A stretch of 64,000 nt of DNA from Candida dubliniensis CD36. Its lineage: Eukaryota > Ascomycota > Pichiomycetes > Serinales > Debaryomycetaceae. The stretch lies in assembly GCF_000026945.1 (NCBI RefSeq), contig NC_012867.1, positions 372,001 through 436,000 of the forward strand, given 5' to 3'. The translations under genes were made by a program, and so were the position numbers. Every line of letters starts with the position of its first letter. Positions within the stretch are counted from its first letter, which is position 1. The notes below the pieces were generated by a model. It was not told the DNA's origin and searched no databases. It saw only the letters and a program-made list of their open reading frames with translations. Positions 1-12,495 of the stretch are shown in pieces.

Positions 1-2180
1 AAGATTTCTTCAATTCTAGAAACAAATTCTTGTTTAGATGGAATTCTTGGTGAATGGATATCAAATAAACCTAAACCAATATGATTAGGATATTCAGAGA
101 ATTCTTGAATATAATTTGGATCATCTTTTTTAGAAAATTCAATAGAAACAACATCAGCATCTAAAGCTTTAATATGATTTGGATCTAAATCTGAATAACA
201 GAAATGGGAATGAATTTGAGTAGAATTTTCAACACCAGAAGTGGCAACTCTAAATGATTGAGCAGCCCAATTCAAATAATCAGATCTTTCTTTACCAGCT
301 CTTAATGGTAAACCTTCTCTAATAGCTGGTTCATCAACTTGAATAACAGTAATACCTGCACTTTCCAAATCATTGACTTCATCTCTTAAAGCTAAACCTA
401 ATTGTAAAGCTTGAATCTTACCAGAAACATCATCTCTTGGGAATGACCATCTCAAAATGGTAACTGGACCAGTCAACATACCTTTCATTGGTTTAGAAGT
501 AATAGATTGAGCATAAACAGATTCTTTAACTGTCATAGCTTTTGGTCTAGAAACATCACCAACAATAATTGGTGGTCTAACATATCTAGAACCATAAGAT
601 TGAACCCAACCATTAGTGGTGAAAGCAAATCCATTCAATTGTTCACCAAAATATTGAACCATATCATTTCTTTCTGGTTCACCATGGACTAAAACATCCA
701 AACCAATTTCTTCTTGAAATCTAACAACAGTTTCAATTTCTTTGTTAATAAAAGTTTCGTATTCTTCAGCAGTAATTTGACCTTTAGCAAATTTATTTCT
801 ATTGATTCTAATATCTTTAGTTTGTGGGAAAGAACCAATGGTGGTGGTTGGGAACAATGGCAAATTATATTTAGCCTTTTGTTCAGTTAATCTTTCTGGG
901 AAAGCAGCTTTTCTAGTTGCCAAAGCTTCATTGATGGTAGTTAATCTTTCTTGAACTTTTGGATCATTGGTGATAGAAGATTCAGATCTAGCTTTAATGG
1001 AAGTAGCATTAGCTTGTAATTCTTTAGAAACATCTTCACCAGAAACATTTTTGGCAATAACAACAACTTCATCCAATTTTTGGGTAGCAAAAGAAAACCA
1101 GTCTTTAATAACACCATCTAATTTAGTTTCCGATTCCAAATCAACTGGAGTGTGTAACAATGAAGATGAAGTAGCAACAACAACTTTGTCTTTACCAACT
1201 TTTTCAATAGCTTTTTGAACCACTGAGGAAGCCTTGGCAAAATCAGTTTTCCAAATGTTTCTACCATCGACAACACCAACAGATAAAGTTTGATCATTTT
1301 TCAAAATAGAAGCAACTTGATCCAATTGATCTGGAACTCTGACAAAATCAAAATGGAATCCAGAAACTGGCAAGTTTTCAATGGCTTTCAAGTTTGGTCT
1401 AACATCACCAAAATAAGTAGTCAAGATTAATTCTGGAATATCATCATTAGAACCAACCAAAGCGTCATAAGCTTCTTTAAATTTAGATTGAACAATTTCT
1501 GGTAAATCCAAAACCAATACTGGTTCATCAATTTGAACTTGTTCAGCACCAGCTTCTTTCAATTTTTGCAACAATTCTTTATAAACTGGCAAGATTTTTG
1601 GTAATAAAGAAATTGGTTCCAAATCAAGGGAATCTTTATCAGCTTTACCTAAATATAAATAAGAAATTGGACCCAAAATAACTGGTCTAGTTTGAATACC
1701 TAAAGCTTTAGCTTCATTGAATTCATCAACGGGTTTAATACCAGCATCAGTGTTTAATTTAAATTCAGTAGAATGAGAAAATGTTGGTCTAACATAATGA
1801 TAATTAGAATCAAACCATTTAACCATTTCTAAAGCAGTAACATCAACAGCAGCTTGAGTTTCAGTAGCTTTTTTTTGTAAACCTCTACCCATGGCAAATA
1901 AAACATCAATTGGAGCCAAATCAAATTTGGTGTATCTTTCTGGAATAGCATTAAATAATAAAGAAAGATCTAAAACTTGATCATAATAGGAGAAATCATT
2001 AGATGGAATAATATCAACACCAGCTTTTTGTTGTAATTTCCAATTATTTTCTCTCAATTCTTTACCTTTAGCTAACAATTCTTCAACGGTAGCTTTACCA
2101 GACCAATAAGCTTCAGTGATTTTTTTTAATTCTCTTTGACCACCAATACGTGGGAAACCTAATACAGAAGATTGAACCAT
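1..2180 (-). CDS. MET6: Cobalamin-independent methionine synthase (5-methyltetrahydropteroyltriglutamate-homocysteine methyltransferase), 3' end cut by window
   Basis: Transfers a methyl group from 5-methyltetrahydrofolate polyglutamate to homocysteine, the last step of methionine synthesis in the cytosol. The minus-strand frame opens at the ATG complementary to 2178-2180 and runs to the left edge without a stop, giving 726 codons. The family is about 765 residues, so roughly 40 C-terminal residues are missing. The N-terminus (MVQSSVLGFPRIGGQREL) is typical of MetE/Met6. Near the visible end, IHSHFCYSD supplies two zinc ligands, His659 and Cys661 in this numbering, and Glu681 in SIEFS fits the third. 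The last zinc cysteine would lie beyond the edge. Codon use is strongly biased, as expected for an abundant enzyme. Upstream DNA is long and repeat-rich. The identification is very secure. Confidence 0.97.
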   Translation of the reverse strand, partial: MVQSSVLGFPRIGGQRELKKITEAYWSGKATVEELLAKGKELRENNWKLQQKAGVDIIPSNDFSYYDQVLDLSLLFNAIPERYTKFDLAPIDVLFAMGRGLQKKATETQAAVDVTALEMVKWFDSNYHYVRPTFSHSTEFKLNTDAGIKPVDEFNEAKALGIQTRPVILGPISYLYLGKADKDSLDLEPISLLPKILPVYKELLQKLKEAGAEQVQIDEPVLVLDLPEIVQSKFKEAYDALVGSNDDIPELILTTYFGDVRPNLKAIENLPVSGFHFDFVRVPDQLDQVASILKNDQTLSVGVVDGRNIWKTDFAKASSVVQKAIEKVGKDKVVVATSSSLLHTPVDLESETKLDGVIKDWFSFATQKLDEVVVIAKNVSGEDVSKELQANATSIKARSESSITNDPKVQERLTTINEALATRKAAFPERLTEQKAKYNLPLFPTTTIGSFPQTKDIRINRNKFAKGQITAEEYETFINKEIETVVRFQEEIGLDVLVHGEPERNDMVQYFGEQLNGFAFTTNGWVQSYGSRYVRPPIIVGDVSRPKAMTVKESVYAQSITSKPMKGMLTGPVTILRWSFPRDDVSGKIQALQLGLALRDEVNDLESAGITVIQVDEPAIREGLPLRAGKERSDYLNWAAQSFRVATSGVENSTQIHSHFCYSDLDPNHIKALDADVVSIEFSKKDDPNYIQEFSEYPNHIGLGLFDIHSPRIPSKQEFVSRIEEI

Positions 2181-2402
2181 TGTGATTATAAAAGTTTTTT
2201 TTTTTTTTTTGATTTGTGATAAAATCTTAATGAAAAGAAAAGAAGAAAAAAAGAAGAAAAGAAAATAAATGAAAAATTTCAAAAAGTGGAAGGGAAGGGA
2301 AAAGGGAAAGGAAGGATATTCAATTGATTTTATACAGAAAAAAAAAAAGTGTGGGAGTTGACAATGAAATGAACAAATCTTAAACGAGGGGGGGGAGCTA
2401 CA

Positions 2403-2403
<1 letters not shown>

Positions 2404-2438
<35 letters not shown>
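2404..2438. repeat. (GT)n microsatellite
   Basis: An almost perfect run of about 17 GT dinucleotides lies some 225 bp upstream of the MET6 start codon. Such runs vary in length between strains and alleles. Confidence 0.9.
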
Positions 2439-2439
<1 letters not shown>

Positions 2440-3006
2440 CGTGCCTGTATCCGGGATTGTCAAATTTTTGTTGGTTAAACAATCAGCCATCAGCAATCAA
2501 CAATCAACAATCAACAATCAACGCATAGTTAAGATCTATTATAAAATTTGAGAAGAAGAAGAGAATTCATTTCAGTGTTGTTTTAGTGTAAAGTGGAAAA
2601 AAGAAAAAGTGAAAAATTTTTTTTGACTCTGAAAAATTTGATTTTGAAAAAAAAAAAATCAACAACAACAACAACAACGTGTAACTGGTTTATATGCAGA
2701 ACGAGAAATATCAATCAATTAAACATTCCAACCAACTCAATTTTTGACGGCAAATTTGAAGTATCAAGTCTATAATATCTATACACATACACATACATAT
2801 TTCACCAAATCAATTAATACCTCATGACCCACATTTAAAATGTGTCATCAATAATAGAAGTTGTCATTTATTTTATTTATTTATTTATTTCGGTGGGCAA
2901 ATGAATTTTTTTGCTGGTTTTCCAAATTAGTATTAGTATTAAAATTAAATAGACCAAAAACCCGGTTGATGGTAGGAAGGGGGGCGGCGGGAGGAACATA
3001 TCATTT

Positions 3007-3012
3007 CACGTG
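3007..3012. promoter_or_regulatory. CACGTG E-box, possible Cbf1 site
   Basis: The palindrome CACGTG is preceded by TTT and lies about 830 bp upstream of MET6. Cbf1 binds this core and controls sulfur amino-acid genes in yeasts, which fits the neighbouring gene. The distance is large, so the assignment to MET6 is an inference. Confidence 0.35.
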
Positions 3013-3250
3013 CACTGATTCAACAAAATCTTTTTCTTCTTCTACTTTTTTTTTTTTTGGTCTTACCAAAATTTTTTATTTTAAAGTGAATCATTTTTTG
3101 TGTGTGATGTTTTTCTGTCATCTTCCGTTAACGGGAAGGAGGGGGGGGGGGGGGATGGATGGATGGAGGATTAGACTATTTTTGTTTTTGTACTTGTTTT
3201 TTTGAATCGTGTAATTGAGTTCAAATTATAAATATATTATACAACGCAAG

Positions 3251-3283
<33 letters not shown>

Positions 3284-3328
3284 AATTAATACCATCCCAT
3301 GACTCCTTATCACTAATGATTTGTTTTA

Positions 3329-4500
3329 CTAAGCAATTCTGGCAATAAAACTATTTTGATACTTTCTAGTAATCAATTTTCTTAATTCATCAAAAGTAAA
3401 TATCATTAATCCAAATCCAAATCCAATTGCAATTGCAATTGCAATAAAATAATATAATATTCAACTGGGACTTGTGATATACCCAATAGCTCTTTGTATG
3501 ACAGGGAATATATTTGATAATAAAATTGACAAATAAAACAAATAAAACAAATGGAACAACAAATATGATTTATGATTTTTTTTTTATTCTTTTTTAATAT
3601 AGAATGTTGGAAAAAAAAAAAAAGAAAACTTAAATGTCTTGTTCTTAATGATAATAAAAAAGAAATATTTGTAAAATAATCAAATTAACAAAATAAATAT
3701 GATGATGACATATTAAGCAAATTGGTTATATTAGGGGAGATATTTTTTGATTATAAGAACCAAAAGATAAATTAAAAAAAAAATCAAATTTCCAATCCAT
3801 GAACGAGTTAAATTTTAAAAAAATGCCATTAAAAAATGCCATTAAAAATGATGTAAATGATATAAATGTATAAAATATATCAAGACAAAAATAACCATGA
3901 AATAAAAGTTTGAAATTAACTAAAATTTTCTCCAGTAAGTAATTACTCAAAGGTTTTTTTTTTTTTTTTTTATTTTTTTTTTGAATATCTTTATAATATT
4001 GTAATTCATCAATAGTTAATGGTTGTAAAAGTTCCATTTTCTTTCATTTATTCATTCTAAATTGACAATTATCAATTAATATATCGGGGGGGCACTTTTC
4101 ACTAATAATAAGAAATTTTCATTATCTTCAAATCCAATTTCATTCCAAGTACTACTACTAGTACTACTACGACTGCTCAGGGAAGTTGTTGTTGTTGTTG
4201 TTGATTGTTGTTGATATTGATGATTTTTTTTCAATATCAATATTGTGAGAAATAGTTCTAAATACAGTTGGTAATATAGATCCAGGATCAACTATTTCAC
4301 GTCTTTTTGGGAGGGGGGGGGGAGGAAATATTAGTAGTTTTATTTGTTGAAGAAGAATGACGAGAATGGAAAGAATATCTTCTTATTTTAGTTCTTCCTC
4401 TATGTTGTTGATCTTCCAATTCACATTCATCAACAAATTTGATGGTTTCTTCTTTATCTTGAAATTTTGAAATTGTATTTTCTGTATATGTTGATTCCAT
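3329..4500 (-). pseudogene. Decayed P-type cation ATPase (fungal Na,K-ATPase-like, IIC type): N- and C-terminal remnants only
   Basis: Several minus-strand fragments match the two ends of one P-type ATPase in order. The ATG at 4500 opens a frame that shifts at a C tract (complement of 4313-4322). The next frame contains RREIVDPGSILPTVFRTIS, resembling the PxxYRTxS segment of fungal IIC ATPases. After AAC-repeat and C-run frame changes comes PLTIDELQYYKDIQ, preceded by an in-frame TGA, then a hydrophobic stretch like M1-M2 ending in AFFN. The rest of a normally ~1,000-residue pump is absent. About 3583-3329 reads SNIFPVI, a TGA at 3463-3461, then TFDELRKLITRKYQNSFIARIA and a stop at 3331-3329, which is the characteristic C-terminus. 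The cytoplasmic catalytic region, including the DKTG site, is missing, so it cannot encode an active pump. The family call rests on recalled motifs. Confidence 0.7.
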
Positions 4501-6987
<2,487 letters not shown>

Positions 6988-7089
6988 AGAGAAATAACAT
7001 TAAAGATAAATCATCATCATATATATATATATATATATTATAGATTATATTATAGTTTGATAAAACAAAAAAAAACCTATTTAACCTAT

Positions 7090-7974
7090 TTAACCTCTTA
7101 TTTTCATTACTTTTTTTTTTGGAAGTTTTGGAACATTTGATTTACCAATAATAGGAGGTTCAGGTTCTGGATCATAAATATGTTTTGTCATTGGATGTTT
7201 TAATGTTAAATTTGAATGTATAGGTACTATAGTATTCATTTTAAATCCTTTTACTTTAGGTATTTCTTCAGGTTGGAAATCATTACTATTATTATTACTA
7301 CTATTAAATTCTGGTGGATAAGGAATCCCATTATTTTTAGGTTCAATTGATTCTAAAGTTGTTGGATTTTCATTTAAATATTCACAAATAACATTAAATA
7401 AAATTCTTTTCGTTGATAATTTTGAATTTAATAATTTCCCATTATCAAAAACTGCTTTAAATAATACTTTTACTCTACCAGGATTACCAAAATCTTGTGG
7501 ATGAGTTTTATCTAATTCTAAAAATACTGGTAAACCAAGTTTTTTACATGCATCAGAAATAGTTGTTGCTAATGGATTTTCTACTGCTTTATCAATACTA
7601 ACTCTTCTACCTTGTTTATGAGAACGATTTATATCAAAATAACATGGATATATAATTTGAAATTGATTAAATTGTTCTTTTTCTTGAGGTGTAAATGAAT
7701 TAGGATCAATTATTCCATTTCTATTAGATGATGGTTTTTGTGAAAGTTGATTTTGGATTTGGATTTGATTTAAAGGAATATTGTTGGGAAACAAAGGTGG
7801 TTCTATATTTAAATTTGAATCTAAATCTTGAGAACGTACAATTGTTGGTTGTGGACGTTTTGGAGCTATTGGTGTAGTCAAATTTGGATCAAATTCAGCA
7901 ATATCCATATCCATATTGTCAATGTCATCATCATCATCAACTTCTTCTAATATTGGTCGTTTATTACTTGACAT
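7090..7974 (-). CDS. SEC65: Signal recognition particle subunit SRP19/Sec65
   Basis: RNA-binding subunit of the signal recognition particle, needed for assembling SRP54 onto the RNA and for targeting proteins to the ER. The 294-residue product has an acidic N-terminus ([15 protein letters not shown]) and a central SRP19 domain at about residues 105-205. That domain begins with [18 protein letters not shown] and continues through [17 protein letters not shown]. The tail is basic ([12 protein letters not shown]), as in yeast Sec65 (273 residues). It is divergent from the Pml39-like gene across 536 bp and convergent with URA5. Confidence 0.93.
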   Translation of the reverse strand: MSSNKRPILEEVDDDDDIDNMDMDIAEFDPNLTTPIAPKRPQPTIVRSQDLDSNLNIEPPLFPNNIPLNQIQIQNQLSQKPSSNRNGIIDPNSFTPQEKEQFNQFQIIYPCYFDINRSHKQGRRVSIDKAVENPLATTISDACKKLGLPVFLELDKTHPQDFGNPGRVKVLFKAVFDNGKLLNSKLSTKRILFNVICEYLNENPTTLESIEPKNNGIPYPPEFNSSNNNSNDFQPEEIPKVKGFKMNTIVPIHSNLTLKHPMTKHIYDPEPEPPIIGKSNVPKLPKKKVMKIRG

Positions 7975-8510
7975 TGTATAATAATTGTATATGGGATCAA
8001 ATATAACAGTTGGGTGTTTGTTTTTCTTTCAGCCTATGGAAGTTTATCTTATTGTTGAATAAAAGGGAAAAAGGAAAAAAAAAATTTTTGATGAAAGACA
8101 AAAAAAAAAAAAAAGAATTCCACGTATAGTCACGTGATACAATTTTGCCTCACACACAAATATTGGTTGTATTTACACTACTAACTACTAACTACTTCGG
8201 AAATGGAAATGGAAATGGAAAATCATAAAAGAAAAAAAAAATTCTCAATTTAAATCCGAAATAAGATTAATCAAAATTAATCTAAAAAAAAAAAAAAACT
8301 TCTCAACTGGAAAACTGTGGATGTCAGATAAATATTATACATTTATCTAAATTTCTTTTCTTGCTAATTTATAACTCCTCTTTCCTCTTCTTGGTAGTGA
8401 TAACAACAACGACGACCAAATATCTAAAACTAATTTTTCTTTCTTTCTTAAATTTAAATTAAAAGCCATAGTTCTTAGAAAGAAGAAAAAATAAAAAAAA
8501 AAAAAAGAAA
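7975..8510. promoter_or_regulatory. Divergent promoter region between SEC65 and the Pml39-like gene
   Basis: This 536-bp spacer serves two divergent genes. It contains several poly(A) tracts and the palindrome TCACGTGA at about 8130-8137, a possible Cbf1 or other bHLH site. No gene is seen. Confidence 0.5.
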
Positions 8511-9380
8511 ATGGAAGAAATATTTAAATTAACAATGGATGAACCAATTGAAAACTCAACTCATATTTCATCAACATCTCAAATACTACAAGATTGTTTA
8601 CTGATTATAGAATCACCATCTTATGATTCTTATAAACCTTCTAATTCAAATAATTCATTAACAACAACAACAACTACAACAACAAGAAGAATAAAAAATA
8701 ATTATAGTGATCATCCTGATATATTATATTTTCAAAAAATCAAACAAAAAAATCATTTTAAATTTCATAAATCAAAATTTCAAACTAAATGGAATATTGA
8801 TAAAGTTAATAGTTCCAAAATGAATTCTAATTTTGATCCTTATGATTTAAATTCACTTTTATTAAGATTGAAATCATTTAATTCTTTAAATTGGAAATCA
8901 ATAAATAATTCTTCAATAAATGAATTAAAATGTGCTATTAATGGATGGAAATGTGTATCATTTGGAATAAATCAAATTGAAACTGAAACAGAAACTAAAA
9001 ATCATTTATTATGTACTTATTGTAACCAACAATTGATTTTAAAATTTGAAGATAATGAAGATAATAAAGTTCATACTAATATGATTGAATCACCTTTTGA
9101 TTTTAATGTTTTAAATGGGAAAGAAATATTTAATGATGAATCATTTCAAAAAAAATTAATTGAATTATATATAAAACAAATTGAAAATATTGGTCATGAT
9201 ATTAATTGTTTATGGAAAAATTTTGAAACTCCAATTGATCAAATTTATTATTTAAAACATTATTTACCTAATACTAATCAATTTTTAATTGAACAATATT
9301 GTAAAAATTTAAAAAATTTAATTGATAATATATTAATTTTACAAGAATATTCAGATTGTTTAAAAACTGATTTGCAAATT

Positions 9381-9418
<38 letters not shown>

Positions 9419-10091
9419 TTTTGATGAATTTATTCATATTTCTAATGAATGGTTAATGGCAAAATTTTTCCCTGATAATAAAGAAAATTTCATTATTGGA
9501 TTGACTTATAATAATATATTACCTTGTTGGATATATCAATTAGCATTATATGGTTGGAGTTTAAATGTTCAAAATTATGCTAAAGATGTTATATTAGTAA
9601 TGAGTTGTAATATGTGTAATCAAAGAATATTTTTAAATTCTCATAATCATAATCATAATCATGATCATGATCATTATGAAGAATGTATGATATCAACACA
9701 ATTGAAATTATCCCTGTCAAAAATTTTAACTCCAGTGAAATATCCCATGTCAAATATTGGAAATGATAATACTGAATTTGATACAATAATAGAATCATCA
9801 AAATTTGATCCTCAAATTCAACATAAACCTTGGTGTGCTTATTTACATAATAATTTACCAATATATTTTTATCAAATGTTAATAAAATCAAAAAATAATA
9901 TAGGTCCTATTGGAGATTATATTTATAATGGGAATTTAATGGATATGGATATGAATATGGATATAAATATAAATAATACATCAATTGATTCAAATCAACT
10001 ATTAACTAAAAAAAGAAAAAATAGTTTTAATGTTAATGAAAATTTAGAAAGATTAAATAAACTACGGAAATTATATTTAATAGATGAATAG
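8511..10091 (+). CDS. Pml39/Rsm1/NIPA-type C3HC zinc-finger protein
   Basis: The 526-residue protein has the layout of the zf-C3HC/Rsm1 family. The first module has LNWKSI, then ELKCAINGWKC, LLCTYCNQQ and a downstream H-x3-C (HDINCLW). The second has LALYGW, VMSCNMCNQRIF and a C-terminal HKPWCAYL, matching the paired BIR-like zinc modules of NIPA. In yeast, Pml39 acts at the nuclear pore basket in retention of unspliced mRNA, so a nuclear envelope role is inferred. Low-complexity inserts include an AAT-encoded Asn run (about residues 292-302) and an Asn/His/Asp run that may bulge out of the fold. The ATG at 8511 follows an A-rich leader. Orthology to Pml39 is probable rather than proven. Confidence 0.65.
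9383..9418 (+). repeat. (AAT)n repeat encoding polyasparagine
   Basis: About eleven AAT codons in frame encode an Asn run in the C3HC zinc-finger protein. Such runs commonly vary between alleles. Confidence 0.85.
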
Positions 10092-10173
10092 AATAAATAA
10101 ATTTCTTATAATTCTCATAATAATATTACTATGGAACTCAAGTAATAGTAGTAGTAGTAGTAGTAGTAAAAAC

Positions 10174-12495
10174 TCATTTTATAAGTGGTTGACTAAAATC
10201 TAGAATTTCAATAAACGTTTCACCTTCTTCTTCATTAATAATTCTTTGAACTGCTGCCACACATCTTTTATAATCAAATCTAACTTGCCATATACCACCA
10301 GTTACATCATTTAATAAATCTCGAGCAAAAGTTCCTCGTTCAACATCCCATAATTTCAACATTTTTTCACTCCCACTAACAACTCGTAATCCATCATGTT
10401 CAAAACATGTAATAGCAGCTCCATGTCCCTTTAATTTACTTTTTAATTCACCAGTTTTAGGATTCCAAATTCTTAATGTTGCATCAGCTGCAGCACTAAC
10501 TAAAACATCATCAACTAAATCTAATAAACCAACTAATGAAGAATGTCCTATTAATACTTGTTTTAATTCACCAGTTTCAAAATTCCAAACATTAATATTA
10601 GAATCCATTGATCCTGAAAAACATGTTTTCGATTGGAAATCCATTGCTGTAGAATATACTCTATCTTGATGTCCTTGTAAAACATGTTTACAATGACCAT
10701 TATCTAATAAATCCCATACTCTAACAGTAGAATCATAAGATCCTGAAATTATAATATTCCCATATCCAGAAATTGAACGTACCGATTGAGTATGACCAGA
10801 TAATACTGCAATCAAATAAGGATTATCAAATTCACCATCAAATGTTTCAGAAATATTTTCCAATTCATTTACTAATGGTAATTTCCAAACATGAATATTA
10901 TGATCACGAGACCCTGTAATCAATAATGGATATTCAGGGAATATAATATCTTCTCCATTTTGATTTTTTCCTATAATTGTAGGATGAATTATATCTAAAC
11001 ATCTAATTGTTGAAGTATGACCTCTAAAAATATGAGTACATTGACCTGTTTTCATATTCCATACTCGTACGGTACGATCAGTTGAACCAGTCACCAAAGT
11101 ATCCCCAGTATATTTTAATGCCCATACACCTCCTTCATGACCTTCTAAAACTCTCATTAATTGTCCAGTTTGAGTACTATATATTAGTATACATTTATCA
11201 TCAACTCCAGTAACAATTTTTTCATCATCATGTTGTAAACATGTAACAACTTTATTCCCATGTCCTGATACACTAATTCTTTGAGGTTTATAATTTGAAT
11301 CCATCCATCTATTAATAATTATTTTTCTTTTTTTATATAAAATTTGAGCAGAATTAATTTCTGATAATGTAGACCATTCTTGTAATAATTTTTGATGAGA
11401 ATTTTGTAATTCATATTCAATTACACCATCATCAGTAATTAATTTATCTTTTTTCAATAATTTAATCCAAATATCAGGATTATTAATAATTTCAAACCAT
11501 TTTTTACACACTTGTGATAATGATAATAATGTCTTATAATCAAGATAAGATAATATTTTCATGGTTACTTCAAAAGGTACATTACTCAAAATATCTCGTT
11601 TCAAAGAATCATATATCAAACCATTAAAAGTACTCAAAGTTGAACGAGTAGTGGTTTGTAATAACTTAAATACAAGATGATTTCGATTTGTTTCACTCAA
11701 AAATCCCGATAATTTCTCAACTAAATCAACAAGTTCAAATTGAGTACTAGGTTCATTACTCATTATATTTTCTATAGTGTCAAGATTTACTTTCCCCTGT
11801 AAGGAATCTGGTGTGGTTACATGTTCATTTTCGGTATCCAGTTGAATAGGTGATGCACTAGGTGAAGGTAACGGTAATTGTTGAATAGGATCTTCTTCAA
11901 TATCAGATATTGGGGTATGACTAGGAGAATTCATAGCATTAGGAGTTCTTGGATGTCGTGAATGTTGGTCAGAAAAAGAAGTTGAATTGTTGACACCACC
12001 AGAAGTTGTATTTGAGTTATTTGTGGTGACAGCAGATATACTACCAGGAGATTCGATTTGAAAAGAAACGTCTTTAGCACCCACTCCTGCACTTGCTAAA
12101 GACGTTTCGTTAGGTGCAGTTAATCTTCTTTTCGGAGGTGGGTGAACTAATCCATTTGTTCGATATGAGTGCAAATGAGCAGTTGATGACACTTGACTTT
12201 GACAATCTGTATCTGATGAAGCTGTGTCATCACATGAAGGTAAACTTTTTTGATCATAGATATCATCGTCACCAGCATTTCGTTTCCGATTATTCTCTCG
12301 ATGTGGATGGGTTGGTGGTGCCGTCACCGCAGAAGGTTGTTGAGATACTTTATCTATCGTTGATAGTGATAGTTTTTGATACTCTTTATGTAACCAAATA
12401 TCAGATATCTTTCCATTTGGGTTGGATAATTTGTATTCAAATTTGGCCGTCTCCTCACTCAAAGGATATTTGAATAATTTCGATTTCTTATCCAT
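10174..12495 (-). CDS. CDC4: F-box/WD40 substrate receptor of the SCF ubiquitin ligase
   Basis: Recognises phosphorylated substrates for SCF-dependent ubiquitination in the nucleus. In C. albicans, Cdc4 is known to restrain filamentous growth. The 773-residue product has a low-complexity N-terminal third. An F-box lies at about residues 302-348 (VPFEVTMKILSYLDYKTLLSLSQVCKKW in part). A WD40 propeller follows from about residue 408, with clear repeats such as GHEGGVWALKYTGDTLVTGS and SGSYDSTVRVWD. Length and order match yeast Cdc4 (779 residues). The start codon is complementary to 12493-12495. CDC60 lies upstream on the same strand, leaving 1.1 kb of promoter. Confidence 0.95.
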   Translation of the reverse strand: MDKKSKLFKYPLSEETAKFEYKLSNPNGKISDIWLHKEYQKLSLSTIDKVSQQPSAVTAPPTHPHRENNRKRNAGDDDIYDQKSLPSCDDTASSDTDCQSQVSSTAHLHSYRTNGLVHPPPKRRLTAPNETSLASAGVGAKDVSFQIESPGSISAVTTNNSNTTSGGVNNSTSFSDQHSRHPRTPNAMNSPSHTPISDIEEDPIQQLPLPSPSASPIQLDTENEHVTTPDSLQGKVNLDTIENIMSNEPSTQFELVDLVEKLSGFLSETNRNHLVFKLLQTTTRSTLSTFNGLIYDSLKRDILSNVPFEVTMKILSYLDYKTLLSLSQVCKKWFEIINNPDIWIKLLKKDKLITDDGVIEYELQNSHQKLLQEWSTLSEINSAQILYKKRKIIINRWMDSNYKPQRISVSGHGNKVVTCLQHDDEKIVTGVDDKCILIYSTQTGQLMRVLEGHEGGVWALKYTGDTLVTGSTDRTVRVWNMKTGQCTHIFRGHTSTIRCLDIIHPTIIGKNQNGEDIIFPEYPLLITGSRDHNIHVWKLPLVNELENISETFDGEFDNPYLIAVLSGHTQSVRSISGYGNIIISGSYDSTVRVWDLLDNGHCKHVLQGHQDRVYSTAMDFQSKTCFSGSMDSNINVWNFETGELKQVLIGHSSLVGLLDLVDDVLVSAAADATLRIWNPKTGELKSKLKGHGAAITCFEHDGLRVVSGSEKMLKLWDVERGTFARDLLNDVTGGIWQVRFDYKRCVAAVQRIINEEEGETFIEILDFSQPLIK

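Larger units (their letters stand above)
2181..3328. other. MET6 upstream region, low complexity, no gene seen
   Basis: This stretch between the MET6 start and the ATPase remnant holds simple sequence: a GT run near 2404-2438, CAA/TCAACAA repeats near 2490-2680, a G run of about 14 near 3141-3154 and an AT run near 3258-3283. Short open frames here are driven by the repeats and resemble no known protein. It probably contains the MET6 promoter, including poly(dA:dT) just upstream of the start codon. Confidence 0.6.

Noticed and set aside
2593..3205. Plus-strand frames upstream of MET6
   Set aside because: Simple-sequence translations (runs of Thr, Phe and Gly) without similarity to known proteins.
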